Shown: positions 12,244 to 24,022 of the stretch, in pieces
How the letters are laid out: the number at the start of each line of letters is the position of its first letter
How positions within the stretch are numbered: position 1 is the first letter of the stretch
From: Dryococelus australis
Taxonomy: Eukaryota; Arthropoda; Insecta; Phasmatodea; Phasmatidae
DNA: 64,000 nt
Direction: 5' to 3'
NCBI GenBank assembly: GCA_029891345.1
Contig: CM057003.1
Coordinates: forward strand, 11,882,709 to 11,946,708
The notes under the pieces: generated by a model
Databases searched by the model: none
Told to the model about the DNA's origin: nothing
Seen by the model: only the letters and a program-made list of their open reading frames with translations
Translations under genes and position numbers: made by a program

Positions 12244-12575
12244 AAGATTTTCCTGAACTACAGGAACAAATTTTCTTTAGATTAATTGTTTGGGAGACAG
12301 TGTATCATCAAAAGGACAGAACCCTCTTGAAAACTGGGAATTAGAAAAAGTTATTTAAACAGAAATCTCGTAAACTACGCGAGATGAAGCAACAGCTCGT
12401 CAATAGATTCAGCTTGATCTGATATCTGACACGTGTTAACGTTTGGCGACTGTTAACTTTTCTTTTATTTTCCCCCTTGAGATAGAGTCCAGTTTTTGAA
12501 CGTAGTAAGAATATTTTTTTTTGTCACATGGAAAGCTTTTAAGAAATCTAGAAATAAATATGACGAAATTCATTA

Positions 12576-12996
12576 TAGGCTGTTCACGGCAAAATGAGCA
12601 TTTGAAAGCACTGCTTGGGATCTACTTGTATGCACGTTGTGTATTCTTCCGCCTTATATAAAATTAGCGTTGTATTGGACCTCATCACTTTATTCATTCG
12701 TCGTCAAGTGAAACTGTAACATTGGTAGAAAAGGAAAATTTCAAAAATCTGCTCATTTTTACACTTCGATGTATCAAAATAAACAGTAGGTGAATTAATT
12801 TGAATTATTATAAATGGTTACCTGGCAGTTTTAAATCGCCGTTAAGATATGGAACTACTTTCCCTCCATCATTACCAACTTTACTGGGCGCATGTCACTC
12901 AGTGCGCCCGTTAAAATGCTGTATATACAGGCAAGGGCAGTGACTTCTTTTCTGAGGTTGATTTCAAAAGTGCTCATTTTATCGTGAACAGCCTTT
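12576..12996 (-). mobile_element. MITE-A copy, full length
   Basis: The left end TAGGCTGTTCACGG and right end CGTGAACAGCCTTT are both intact, with ATTACCAACTTTACTGGG and GATATGGAACTACTTTCC marking the interior. Length about 421 bp. TA precedes the left end, consistent with a TA target duplication. It serves as a good local reference for subfamily A. Confidence 0.9.
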
Positions 12997-12999
12997 GCG

Positions 13000-14870
13000 T
13001 GCATATGCCGGAAAATGAAACTGCGTCCTGAGAAACTAGTGTCAGGGAGGCCAACAATTTACTGTTTGTCTGGGGATTCCCTAACACGATTTGAAGAGAG
13101 ATCGCGTGCACTAAAAAATTACAAGAGTTGTTTTTTTTTTTGGTGATGTTTTTTTGCCAAAAGCAGCACATTTACTTCTTTTTTTTTTATCGCAGTGACC
13201 GAGTCAGACACTTAGAAAACATGTCCACATTGCTTCAGACAGCAGGTTGTCTACCGTACCGTAAGTCCATTTCACACGAACAAATTTTTCTTCAAATTAA
13301 GGTCAACATTGAACGCTACTGTATATGACGTGATAAAAACGTCTTAATCGCAGCCATTTTCTTTTACAATGTCTTGTATGTCTCGTTTTCCTTCAAGATT
13401 TTCGTCTTGAACTAGTCCTATATTTTCTTGAATTCAAAATTTCTATCGCTCGTGACAAATTTTCTGACAATATTAATGCAAGTAACCAATCTAACAATAA
13501 TAGAGCTGTGTGCACACACTCAAAGTTTTTGCAAATAAGGACGCATATTTTTTTTAAAAGAAAATCTACAGTAAAATGAATATAATTTTCTGGTGTTTAA
13601 CCAATTATTCTCGTGTCGTGCATGAATCGCAGATGCTTCATAGAAATGTACTTTTGGTATTTTTTAAAACTAGTTTCATTAAAAAGTTTGTGATAAGTTT
13701 TCATGTGCAGACTTGAAATCTTATTGAATGCAATTCACTGAAAGGCAAATGGAAATGTTTTTTAGTTCAATAAATTGAATTCAATAAACATTTGATCGAG
13801 TGAAATGCCCTTTACACAGCTATAGTCGCTTCCATTTTTTAACTATAGTATGACGTCTCTTTCAGGAGTGTCAAGCTGACCTTTGTCACTACGCTGTTTA
13901 CATAATGGTGACGGCATTAGCTCCTACAAAGGAAAATTTCATCCACTGTCGTCCACGTTGTATTTGCAATGTTTCATTCCGGCCTTGAGATATCGCGTAG
14001 ACGTAATTCAAAAGGGTATACACAAGTGCAGTGCTAAATGCCATCACTGGAAGAGAAACTCAGCCTAAAGATACGAAGAGTGGACGAATTTAAATATTTT
14101 GTTAACAAAGGGCCAGGTTTTATTTACAAGAATAATGACGTGCGCCACTGATTTTCTATTTAGTATTTTGGATTTTAAGAAACTTTCATAGTTCCAAATT
14201 AAGTTTTACCAACTTCAAATTATCTCCTCGTTGGAAAAAAATGTAAGTGGATTATATTAATTTACAATTTTAAAAGTATGTTAGCGTATTAATAGTAGTA
14301 AACGTTTTATTTAACCTTACATCTAAATTAATTTTAATAAAATTGTCCTTGAAATTGTCATTGACCTGGCTTGGCCACTCGAAGAAAGTAAATTTGAAAT
14401 CAATTTAAATTTTAAGCACTAACTGTTCAAATTTTTTGTGTCTTAATTTCACTATGACCTATGTACTATGTACAGTGTACTATTATTATTACCAGCATAA
14501 TAATCACTATTATTATCACCATCATCATTATTATCATTATATATTTTCCTTAACACACACTACGTTTGGCGGAACACATATGTTATCGTGTTCCATCCAA
14601 AATAGTTACCCGCAATTTGCACGATTCTATTGTCAATTATATCCTGACTTCAGTTTATTATTTTATGTTTGTAATCGCGATTTAAACAAGCGTGTTATAG
14701 AAAAATAAGAAAAATGCTCTCAACCTATTGGTTTATATTACTTCTCATCTAACTTAAATTATGTTTCAATTGCAATGGATTTTCATAGCAAGTTAAAACT
14801 TTATAAAACTTTTTTGGATTTTACTTTGGTTATAAATTTTATGTCGGAGGGATAACATGAAATAGAAGGG
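13000..14870. other. AT-rich stretch with a (ATT/ATC)n microsatellite
   Basis: Only simple features are seen: oligo-T runs near 13131 and 13177, and an impure ATT/ATC/ACC trinucleotide tract at about 14479-14543. Short frames are unconvincing. Confidence 0.5.
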
Positions 14871-14880
14871 AAGGAGGAAA

Positions 14881-15541
14881 CCGGTTTAGAGAAAATGATT
14901 CATGTTCGAGTACCGGATAAGTCACGTGAGTATATTTACTTTCATCTGATTGTTTATTAATTCGTCACGTGGTCTGAAAACTGTACATCACAAAGTAAAA
15001 AATTCTTGCTGTGGCGTTTTGTTCATAAAGTGTTCATAAAGTCTTTGAATCGCTACAAAACGTTTTAATTGGCGTACTACATCAAAGACGTGTGGTTTTC
15101 GGTATTGTACTGTAAAAGCAATTCTGAACCTCGTCTGCATTTATCATACGTTATACGTTTATATTGGTTTTATTACAAAGCTAAAATTTGCCTGTCACGT
15201 CCCGGACCTATTTGAACCAATAATAATCAACTAGCGACAGTATGGCCAAATCACGTCAGGAACCTATTACATATATTAACCCTGTCATTCCCACATTAAT
15301 TTATTATTTATAATGTTATAACAGTCGATGAGTAGAGACCTGTAAATTTTTGTCCTCAAATAATAACGCGAATTTTTACTCTGGACTCGGAAAAGAATGC
15401 CATGGTCCAAAATCACCAGAGCAATTTTTTTTTTTACTTTGTGTTGTACAGTTTTCAGACCACGTGACGAATTAATAAACAATCAGATGAAAGCAAATAT
15501 ACTCACGTGACTTATCCTGAATCATTTTCTCCCTAGGCCGG
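14881..15541. mobile_element. Long-arm inverted-repeat (foldback) element
   Basis: Arms at about 14881-15009 and 15419-15541 are inverted copies. An 88-base core (from GGATAAGTCACGTGAG to CACAAAGTAAAAAA) differs by only about two substitutions between the arms, while the left arm has an extra ~12 bases after GATTCA. The ends are CCGGTTTAGAGAAAATG and, inverted, CCGGCCTAGGGAGAAAATG. The ~410-bp loop holds repeat F and a MITE-E-like fragment near 15331. No coding sequence. Confidence 0.85.
15021..15257 (+). repeat. Repeat F, copy 2
   Basis: Counterpart of 1976-2211, very similar along its length, here inside the loop of the inverted-repeat element. Either F is an independent element inserted in the loop, or it is the element's interior and the first copy lost its arms. 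Confidence 0.8.
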
Positions 15542-16133
15542 TAAGCGAATAAACAACTCAATGTGGGAACGTGGCAGGAGTTTCCGGCGGGTTTTCTCGG
15601 CGTACTGCCATTTGTCCCCAACCTTTCATTCTGCCACTACTTAATATTCAGCTAGACTGACCCTCACCGGAGCTCAAGATCCCGATGTTAAGTTTTTCAA
15701 CGACTAATTTTTTTCTAGGTTTTGAGAACATTTTATGCTTTCGTGATATAATATCACCGATAAATTCACAAAAAATTAAATCAAATAATTTTAAAAATGA
15801 CACGCGTAGTGTCTTTAACAGCATGTAAGAGAAACTGAACTCAACATTTTGATTGGCATAAATCTCAAAAGCGGTTTTAAGTGTTAATTGAAATGAGGGG
15901 AGTGACATTTTGCAGTTTTTTTTTTTTAAATCTGGCACTTGGCTCACTACTGCAAGTGTCAAGTTTTTAAACAGTTTAACTATAAAATTTATCTCAAACT
16001 TTAAGGTTGAACTACGGGAAAACCACATAGCAAGTTTCCAATAAATATCGTTCAAGAAATTATAACAATATAAGCAGTTATTTTGAGCATTATCATACCT
16101 TATTTATTTTGTTTCAATTTAAGATAAGTATAC

Positions 16134-16136
<3 letters not shown>

Positions 16137-16182
<46 letters not shown>
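16137..16182. repeat. (AT)n microsatellite
   Basis: About 23 pure AT dinucleotides, adjacent to a SINE. Confidence 0.95.
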
Positions 16183-16185
<3 letters not shown>

Positions 16186-16198
16186 AAATTCATAAACT

Positions 16199-16377
16199 CT
16201 TGGAGCCGGTGAAGGTGAAATGAGGTGAGAATGGTGCAGCGCCGAAATGCAAGGCGGGAGAAACGGAAGTTACCCGACCAGATGTATCGTCCGGCACGAT
16301 TTCCACATGCGAAAGTTAGGGAGCGACCGCACTTAGGTGGGAGGCGAGTTGTCTAACCACTAAACTACCGCGGCCCC
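16199..16377 (-). mobile_element. tRNA-derived SINE (family 1), B-box deleted
   Basis: On the minus strand it starts GGGGCCGCGGTAGTTTAG then GGTTAGACAACTCGCC, the tRNA-like head, and continues with the family body (ATCGTGCCGGACGAT, CACCTTCACC). The interval that should hold the GGTTCRAATCC B box is missing between the head and GGTCGCTCCC, so this copy cannot have an intact Pol III promoter. Confidence 0.75.
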
Positions 16378-16839
16378 ATTTTTGAGAAATAATTTTACTC
16401 TGTTAATATATATATTTTTCATAAGTATGCTATAAATGATATATATTGATATTAGCATCTTAAACAGTAAAGGTAAAATGGGGTGGATTGGGAGCCCAAG
16501 ATGCACATCGGTCCGAAAACTGGACCATTTTACTGCCAACACGCCTGCCATAAACGACGCGGAGACGATTTGAAGTTGGAACAGTGTTTACGTAAATAAA
16601 CGCTTGAGATGTTTTTATACTTTCCCTAACCAATTTTGAATGGAATGAGATAAAATTCTAATTAGTAAAAGTGATCATATAAAAAGGCTTGTATTATTCA
16701 AATTAAGAGAGAAAGAAATAAATTCATCACTGTTTATCATGTGACTTCGACAGTTGTGATGGTGTAGGGTAGGTCAAAGCCGGGTATACGCGCAAGAAAC
16801 CGACAATCGGTGTACGTCGTATTAAAAACCTAACTCCAC

Positions 16840-17130
16840 GGAGGTCGGATGACTTGGCCGCGGATGTGGCAAGTCGCTAGTACTGTAGATGCTAAGAGGG
16901 ATGGGCGCAGGCATTCGTGTTGTACCGTGTAAGCGCGGCTTCCAGCAGCACGACGTACACGCTCCGGTTGCTCGGCGTGTAGGTAGCACCGCGCGCGCGC
17001 GCGGGCTCCGAGAGAAAGTTACCGCGGTAATATACGAGCGAACGTCTCGACTGCTGGGTCGCATTTGTCCGCTGTAAAAAAACCGCCGCACACGGCGCTC
17101 TCGCGAGTGTACGAGAGAAAGCTGCAACCC
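16840..17130. other. CpG-rich block with (CG)n run
   Basis: High CpG density with a CGCGCGCGCGCG run near 16990 and a poly-C run near 17128-17146. No credible exon is identified. It could be an orphan CpG island or a GC-rich repeat fragment. Confidence 0.3.
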
Positions 17131-17244
17131 CCCCTCCCCCCCCCCATTTTTTTCCCCCACAGCTGTCGCAAATCGCCGCTCATTACACTTGTGGGGCCGC
17201 CGTATGCAGTGGCTAGAGTGCTCTCGTACATTATATCGAGCGCT

Positions 17245-18289
17245 ACTAGTCCATTTCCAGTTACTTCACACTTTTCTCAAGCCGTGCTTAAGTTCTACTT
17301 CCAGGATATTCCTCCGCCTCGTGCAAACTAACCATAACCAATTCTAGAAAATCACACAAAGGAGCACTCACTCACTCTACTAATATTCTTCATAAGAACT
17401 ATTTATTACCAGGTATTACCAACATATCTATTTTCTCCCTGTTTTTATTCATAGGTCTATTAATTTTTATAGGCACGATATAGTTTATAGATAAAATTTT
17501 GGTAAAATTTCATTTTAATCAAAAATAATAAGTTGTTACGCACTCGCTGCTTCGCATCCCGCGCGAGCGAGGGGAGGTGAAGGACAGAGTAGTTATATGA
17601 TAACAGAGGCAAGTCACAATGGATAGTTTTGAATGACAGGCGGGATGCATCGAACTTTCCAGTCCAAGACCAGCAGAGTACGAATTGTCCGACTGGCCTC
17701 CGGGCTGAGAGTAGTTGATGAGTGAATGAGTGACTGAGTTCCGAGCGGTAGAAGAACGAGCGGCGAGAGAAGAGACCAGCGGAAGGGAAGTCTGCGACTG
17801 CGAGTATCAAGCAGTGAAGGGTGCGGCTGGGCAGACTGGACTACTGGACTGGATGCGTGAGTGAAAGACATTACAAATTATGGTAACATACTGACAGAAC
17901 GTGTTAATGAGTATGAGTTAATTGACTATAAAGAAACAGTGACACTGAGAATGACGTTAATTAGAGTTGAAATATACATTAAATATTACGCTTACTAAGA
18001 AATAAAAAGATTAAGGTTTGGAGATTGATAATTGAATGTTGTAAATAATAACTGTGTAAATAAACAAGAAACCAAATTTGTTTTTTCTTCTTTTTTTTTA
18101 AGACCTCTGTCCCTCGCGAACTCAGATACTCCCCTCAGGCGTCCATGCAAAAATATTTTTTATGTGAACATAAGTGTAAAACGCGTGTGATTCATGGCAT
18201 ATTTAGTTAACAACGAAATACGTTATATACGGAGTGAGTTGTCAAATGTTTGATTCAAAAAAGTGTGAAGGAATCACAAATAGCCTATA
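17245..18289 (-). mobile_element. MITE-C copy split by a ~620-bp insertion
   Basis: The right half of MITE-C in reverse orientation occupies about 17245-17527, with TCCAGGATATTCCTCCGC, TATTACCAACATATC and TTATAGATAAAAT. The other half resumes at about 18148, with AACATAAGTGTAAAACG, ATGTTTGATTCAAAA and a TATAG-type end. The two halves join in register with the uninterrupted copies at 41.6 and 48.8 kb. Confidence 0.8.
17528..18147 (+). mobile_element. Insertion in MITE-C, solo-LTR-like
   Basis: The insert begins near TTGTTACGCACTCGC. It has a purine-rich GAGTGA/GACTGG body, then AT-rich DNA with AATAAA-type signals (TAAATAAACAAG near 18057), a T-run, and AAGACCTCTGTCCCTCGC near its end. CAAAAATA stands at both junctions (17520-17527 and 18148-18155) and may be the target duplication. 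A region at 31.27-31.95 kb has the same order of parts. A solo LTR or another non-autonomous element is likely; it lacks canonical TG...CA ends at these exact borders, so the class is open. Confidence 0.55.
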
Positions 18290-18749
18290 TTAAAATTCTC
18301 ACAAATATTTTACGTGGTACTATTTTCTGTGCAAAGGTGGTCAAAGTTTTTTTTTTTTTTTTTTTTTAAAGTGATATCTTGAAAGTTGACTGAGACACAC
18401 CTAAAACAATTTAACATGTAGAACCTTATCATCCAACTTCCGCTTATCGGGAACACAATTACGTGAGCGTCGCGTGCTATTTTCTCAACCAAACGTAATG
18501 CGCTTTGGATTCTTTCGTTGTTAAGAATAACCATTAGTGATGTTTATCATGAGTACCCAAGGCCTGTGCATTGTGGCTCTCTATTAATATGCAAAATTAG
18601 TTACGAAGGCTGTTTAATCGAGTATTATAGTGGCATAATGACCAGTGACCATAGAAATAACAAGCAGTTAATGAAACTAATGAAGTGGTTGTAGCAATAG
18701 GCTTCCTGCGCTCAGTTATACTTAAAGAAATGCCAAAATAAAAAGTGAT

Positions 18750-18930
18750 GAATGATCACGTTAGGGACGCCTAGTCAGAAATGTTATTAAACTGAGTGCG
18801 TACAAATGTGATTTGTTGTAGTTTTGGTGTAATTTGGTAGATTTAGTTCAGTTTTATTTGCGTGAGGCTGGGAATAGCCTAAAAGTAGAACTTGAGCAGG
18901 GATTCATAAAAATTTGGAAGTAAGCATGAG
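18750..18930 (+). mobile_element. MITE-C fragment
   Basis: Matches the distal half of MITE-C: CGCCTAGTCAGAAATG, TATTAAACTGAGTGCG, AAGTAGAACTTGAGCAGG and TTGGAAGTAAGC. The proximal half is absent or unrecognisable. Confidence 0.65.
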
Positions 18931-19012
18931 TGTGTTCGTCTTACCTGAGTGCTGTCAGGCTCTTCGAGTGTTAGCCGTTAGAGAAGATTTTTCGTACATA
19001 TTTATAAAAAAA

Positions 19013-19254
19013 AGAAGCGAAGAGATTTGGGTGGCTCTTGACGTCGAAGTCTTGAGACACGATGAGGTTGAAGTGAGGTGAGTATAGAGCAGCGCCGGAA
19101 TGCTAGGGCGGGGGAAACAGGAGATCGCCGAGAAAACCCTGTGACCAACGGCATCGTCCGTGGCACGTTTTCCACAAGAGAAAATCCGGGAGTGACCCCA
19201 CCAGGAATCGAACCCGGTTCGCATTGGTGGGAGGCGAGCAGTCTAACCACTAAA
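19013..19254 (-). mobile_element. tRNA-derived SINE (family 1)
   Basis: Reading the minus strand, the head has GTTTAGTGGTTAGACTGC, then a good B box GGTTCGATTCC, then CACTCCCGGATTTTC and the body ending CCAAATCTCTTCGC. The extreme 5' bases of the tRNA head (GGGGCCGCGG) are missing, so the copy is 5'-truncated by about 15 bp. Confidence 0.85.
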
Positions 19255-19339
19255 CAATCTGTACACTTAAGCTAAATTTTTTTAAAAATTGTAACCTGCA
19301 TTTATGGGCTCCGTCTACTTGGAGAAACAAGCGAACGCT

Positions 19340-19433
19340 AAGAGCGGTAGTGACATGCGTACGTAATACCCCATCGCCCCTACGCGCAAGGCGCTGAACT
19401 GGCGTGCAGTGTTTTCGTCGTGCTACGTCTAGC
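19340..19433. repeat. Repeat D fragment
   Basis: Contains CCTACGCGCAAGGCG and GGCGTGCAGTGTTTTCG, shared with 24.6 kb (inverted), 45.7 kb and more weakly 50.6 kb. It is GC-rich relative to its flanks. The foldback element K begins directly at its end. Confidence 0.6.
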
Positions 19434-19810
19434 TTAAGGGGAATGGTGCATGAAAACAGTATATTTACCCGATTTTCGATATAAGTCGTTTTCCAAAGAG
19501 TTTATTGAAATTTTTGGCTCAACAAGACGAAAATAATAATTTTTAACAGATTTTTACGTTGTTAGATTTTCACTGCCTTCATTATTCTCGGAGCACTGAA
19601 GAAAGAAATAAAAGGAATTTTTTTTCTTATCTTCGATTAGAGCTCCGAGAATAACGAACGCAGGGGATTTTTAACCATGTAATAAGATGTTCACAATTGT
19701 TATTTACGTCTTTCCGAACCAAAAATTTCGAGAAAATAAAAATATCCCCTGTAAAATAAATTGTGACAAAAATTATATAAATGTACGATTTTCATGCACC
19801 ATTACCCTAA
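19434..19810. mobile_element. Foldback MITE-K, palindromic
   Basis: TTAAGGGGAATGGTGCATGA at the left is the inverse of TCATGCACCATTACCCTAA at the right. The inverted repeat extends about 33 bp. A second nested stem in the centre pairs ATTCTCGGAGC with GCTCCGAGAAT around a ~60-bp loop. Length 377 bp, no coding sequence. AGC flanks both outer ends, but the target duplication is not clear. Only copy in the window. Confidence 0.8.
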
Positions 19811-19906
19811 AAGCAGTGGCCCTGCCATTTCATTGGGGGAAAGTCTGAAGCAAAGTTCAGTGGAGGTCCTTATAATTTCGCGTGTTTCTGGCCAGTAGAT
19901 TATGAG

Positions 19907-20189
19907 TAGAGGCATGCAAAATTCGCGTTATCTCTCGGTGCCATGATAGACTCAACTGTCTTATAAACAAGTGGGCACGGTTCGTGGTTTCATTGGCCTC
20001 TACAGTGTAATCAACGTCACGTATCTTCTTTATCTCTCAAAAGAGAGTGGTCACTCCGCCACTGACCTCTGAAGAATTCCCCGAGGCGTGCCAATCATAT
20101 TTTCGACTAATGACCTAACTTGGTCAAACGCACAGTTATTTGGAGTTCATTCTGTCCTTAAATAATCACGCTAATTTTGCACGTCTCTA
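19907..20189. mobile_element. hAT-like MITE-E copy with perfect 8-bp TSD
   Basis: Left end TAGAGGCATGCAAAATTCGCG, right end GCTAATTTTGCACGTCTCTA. They are flanked by ATTATGAG at 19899-19906 and 20190-20197, an exact 8-bp duplication. The element is 283 bp, identical in length to the copy at 47.1 kb. This defines the E family boundaries. Non-coding. Confidence 0.9.
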
Positions 20190-20199
20190 ATTATGAGTT

Positions 20200-22050
20200 A
20201 CAGCAATGTGAAAAAAAAAAAACTTTTTTTTTTCTATGTAAGAGGGCTCGGAAATAGCATTTATTACGTATAATGATGTATTTAGAGATTTCAATCGTTC
20301 CTCTTTTGACGTGCTGTTTTTTTTTATCGTACGTCGTTATCGTGTTACGTCCAGTGGTTTCGTTTTAAGAAAAGCGCGGATTTCAAACACTCTGCAACAT
20401 AATTCACACGCCCGTAACGGAACTCATTCGCATACGCTCGCAGAAGTCAGGCTTCAGGTCCTCGAGTATCAAATGATTCACTGCGACACGTAAGGCACGA
20501 AGTAATTTATAACAAATCGACCCAGCAATTTTCATAAACACATGTATTCACTGAACCTGTATGCAAACCTTGCCGCGTACAATTATGGAACAACTTACTC
20601 TGCGAGGCGGTTACGGGTGCCTTTAGATGTATTCTTTGTCCCCGCTGGTTTTTTTCTTCTCTCTCCATGTTACCTGTCAAGAAGGCGGAATTGGGTTTTC
20701 CCCGCCGCATTGCAAAGAGAGGAAAGATTAGAATGAAGGAGAAGAAAAAGAGAGTTACCCACGACAGTAGTAGGGGCGTGAGTGTTCTAGTTCACTTTTG
20801 ATCAATCGGATTATCAATTTGAGATCAAATAAATTGACAGGGTTGATCAAAAAAGGTCAATCCTTAGTCCGATTTTAATGCGATAAAAAATTCTTAATTC
20901 GATTAAAAATTTCTTAAAGAGATCAAAATATGGAAAGGGTTAAAATTATTGAAAGGGTTAAATGTATTGAAAATGTTAATCATCTTTCTTTCTTTCTTTT
21001 TTGGGTGGGGGTAGCACGAGCTCTATACGGTGTTGACGGTGTGGTGTTCTACAGGCGACTGACCAGAGTGATGGGTTGCAATGGCTTATATAGGTGTAGA
21101 GTTTAGAAGAGTGGGCTAAGGGTAATTTTTTTCTAATTTTTCTAATTTTGATGTGTTTGTATGGATATTGGTTGTAGATAGGCGATTTTTACAAATATAT
21201 TTAGCAGACAAGAGAAATTCAGAGTGTTCTATGTATGAATAAATAACACGCATCGGATCGCAAATTTCAAACGACTACTTGAATAGTAAGTGCAATTATG
21301 TGAGTCTCGAGCTTAGAAATATAATTTACACGATAGAGAATTTTAACATCTGGTGTCGACAAGTGCAAACTCACTAAACGAAATCTAGCGAAATCCAGCT
21401 AGTCAGTATGATTAAATAATACATTAACACGATTCAGCGTGGAGAATGATATCTTATAGTAAAAAAGCTCTGAATACTATTTAAACCAGACACAAACACG
21501 TATGTCTATTCTGATAAGTTTATATACGATAGAAAATCTTACCCCGAAATTATTTGTTTCAAAATAACTAACTTGTGTAAGAGAGTAATCCCACATCACT
21601 TTATATATGTAACGGGAAAAATGCACAAACATACTCGGAAGAGAAAATTATTTTTTAAAATAATGAATGTACTACAAATTTCCATAAATAGAGAACACTT
21701 GTTAATGCAAACGGTATTTTCGTCTACCGAACACAGGATCAATTACTTATCACATACACAGTATATCGATCCGAAAAGAAAAAATAAGTTAACACACGAA
21801 AATGTATATATTTCCCGTACATTATAAAACGTTCATCGCGGCTATCACTAGAGATGGTCGTCGGTCCGTAGGCGAGGTAACCCGCGATCACATGCTCGTC
21901 GGCCGCCAACTGCTTACCCTCCCGATGTAGACGAGAGAAAGAGAGCTGTACACAACAGTCTCCTCCAAGCTTCTATCACGATTTGAAGATTGCGGAGAGT
22001 GGATAGCTGAGGTCACTTCGCTCCAGAGCTCCCTACACCCCCTCCCACCT
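20200..22050. other. AT-rich stretch, no gene seen
   Basis: Notable only for a low-complexity area at about 20810-20990 rich in GATCAA and GAAAGGGTTAA words, followed by a (TTTC)n run near 20983. The 84-codon frame at 21573-21827 shows no recognisable domain. Confidence 0.45.
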
Positions 22051-22054
22051 CTCG

Positions 22055-22480
22055 CCAGACCCCGGGCTACCTGCGATTGTCAATTTTTTTTTAGCACTAA
22101 GGTAAGATGGCGTCAACTGATTAGTTAAGTTCAGATAGGGTCCCCCTCGCCTTTAGGCATCCCCTACCCTCCCACCCTACCCTGCACCCTTCAGAACCGG
22201 CCATACTCCAGGATGCCAACCACCCTCCAACCTATCCCCTCCTGTCAGCGAGGTCCTGAGGGTCATTCACCTGAGCTGCCTGCGATAGTAATTTTTCTCA
22301 ACTGAGTCAAGATGGCGACAAATGCCTAGTTGCGCGCAGATCGGGGGCTGCCTGCTCGTAGCCACCCTACCCTTCACCCCTCGCCCTCAGAACCAGCCCT
22401 TGTCCAGAGGAACATGCCCCTGTCCAAGCACCCCACCCCACCCCTACTCCAGAAGCTGTCTTTGTGCGAAAAGCGAGTTC
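22055..22480. repeat. 209-bp degenerate tandem dimer, C-rich
   Basis: CCTGCGATTGTCAATTTTT and AAGATGGCGTCAA at 22069-22115 recur as CCTGCGATAGTAATTTTT and AAGATGGCGACAA about 209 bp later. Each is followed by CCACCCTACCCT-type C-rich text and CAGAACCRGCC. The two copies are considerably diverged. The C-rich halves give spurious open frames. Confidence 0.6.
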
Positions 22481-23268
22481 TTCTCCAAGACCACGGCTAC
22501 CCATCCCCCCCGCTACAGTATTTAGAACTCGTTTTTTCTAGCATTGGCTTCCCTGCTTCGACTCGCCGGCCCTTCACCTCCAGAGCGCTGCCTCGGCTAT
22601 GAACGAAGCTTGCTTCAAGGCCAAAGCGACCGTTTCCAAAGGGAATGCAGCAGTGGATTTTGAACTGACCTGGACTATTTCCGGTCACCCCTACCAACTA
22701 TTATTTTCGCTCAGACACTTAATCTTATTCCTATTTTTTTCGAGATGCAAGAGGTTGGCGCATTCCGACTTAAATAAAATTTCACAATTATCTACCACCG
22801 ATAAAACTTTATTTTCCTCGTCACTAAGAAATACGTTCCAAATTCGTATGTGAATCAATTAAAATTGCATGGAATTTTAGGAAAATAAACATGTTATTTA
22901 TATGTCAAGTCTTAATTTTTCATGCGTAAGATAAGATATAAAATAAATTTAAAGTTTTCTTGTTCACAAAATTTAAATATCGCACTTTCAATACGATTTT
23001 TCAACATTGAACTAGCCTAATGTTTATAATTTACCGGGAGCATGCTAGACACTGGGTCCAGAATATGTGTACACTTTCGGGCAGAAGTTTTTTTTTCTCA
23101 GATAACAGAAAGGTTGGTTTACCGAAACATGTATAGGGTAATAAAGAGTGGGCACAAGTAATATTAAACTGTGTTGTCCCTTTTAAGTATTATAAATAAA
23201 ACTATTCCTTTCGTGATTTATTTTTTGTAGCTACACGTCCACGTTTATTATCACTATAGAGACATTTG

Positions 23269-23448
23269 AGAGCCAATCAGGGTGAAATGAGGTAAGTATG
23301 GAGCAAAGGCTAAATGCAAGGGCGAGGTAACGGGAGATCCCCGAGAAAACACGCTGACCAGCGGCATCGTCCGGCACGATTATTCACACGTGTGAAAATC
23401 CGGAAGTGACTTCGCCGGGAATCGAACGCCGTTCACCTTGGTGGGAGG
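23269..23448 (-). mobile_element. tRNA-derived SINE (family 1), 5'-truncated
   Basis: The minus strand carries CTCCCACCAAGGTGAACG, then the B-box-like GCGTTCGATTCCC, then the body with ATCGTGCCGGACGATGCC and TTCACCCTGATTGGCTC. The A-box half of the head is replaced by unrelated AT-rich DNA at the right edge. Confidence 0.75.
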
Positions 23449-23644
23449 ATTATTTAACTTCGCCTACAAATTAATATTATAAATAATGTAAATAATCATG
23501 AAATGGAAACAATTTGAAATCACTGTCACGAAATGAAAGGATTTCCATGCGTCAGTGAAGTGAGAACATTGAATGTGTTATAATAGTCTGTTCTGTTATT
23601 TGGCACTATTGAAATTAACCCTTGAGAAATGTTACTGTCCCGTA

Positions 23645-24022
23645 TAGGCTTCCACGATAAAAATGAGCACGTCTGAAATCAACCTTTGAAAAAATCACTG
23701 GCCGTTCACTTTACGTTACCAGGCACACTGGCATGCATTCTTATTAAGTTAGCAGCGAATTAAGAACAATAGTTCTAGGTCTTGAAGTTATTTTGCGAGC
23801 CTAATATTTAAATTTAATCAAGTTGATGTTTTTCTGCTTAATACACATTAAGAGTACGTTACGTATTTGTCATACGTTTGAGGTCTTCCAAAAATTTGAA
23901 GTTTTCGCTTTACTGATGCATGAGTAAAGCCATGAGGTATGGCAATGCTAATTTCACATATGTCAAAAGGATACGAAATAAGGATAAAAGTACATCTGTA
24001 GCAGGGCTTTCAAAAGTGCTCA
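23645..24022 (+). mobile_element. MITE-A copy joined to the next copy
   Basis: The left end TAGGCTTCCACGATAAAAATG and interior CAACCTTTGAAAAAATCAC are present. It runs to GCAGGGCTTTCAAAAG then TGCTCA, and there changes abruptly into the interior of a second MITE-A. Its own last ~20 bp are missing. Confidence 0.75.

Noticed and set aside
14436-14708. 90-codon plus frame with a Tyr/His-rich stretch
   Set aside because: It arises from the ATT/ATC trinucleotide tract at 14479-14543.
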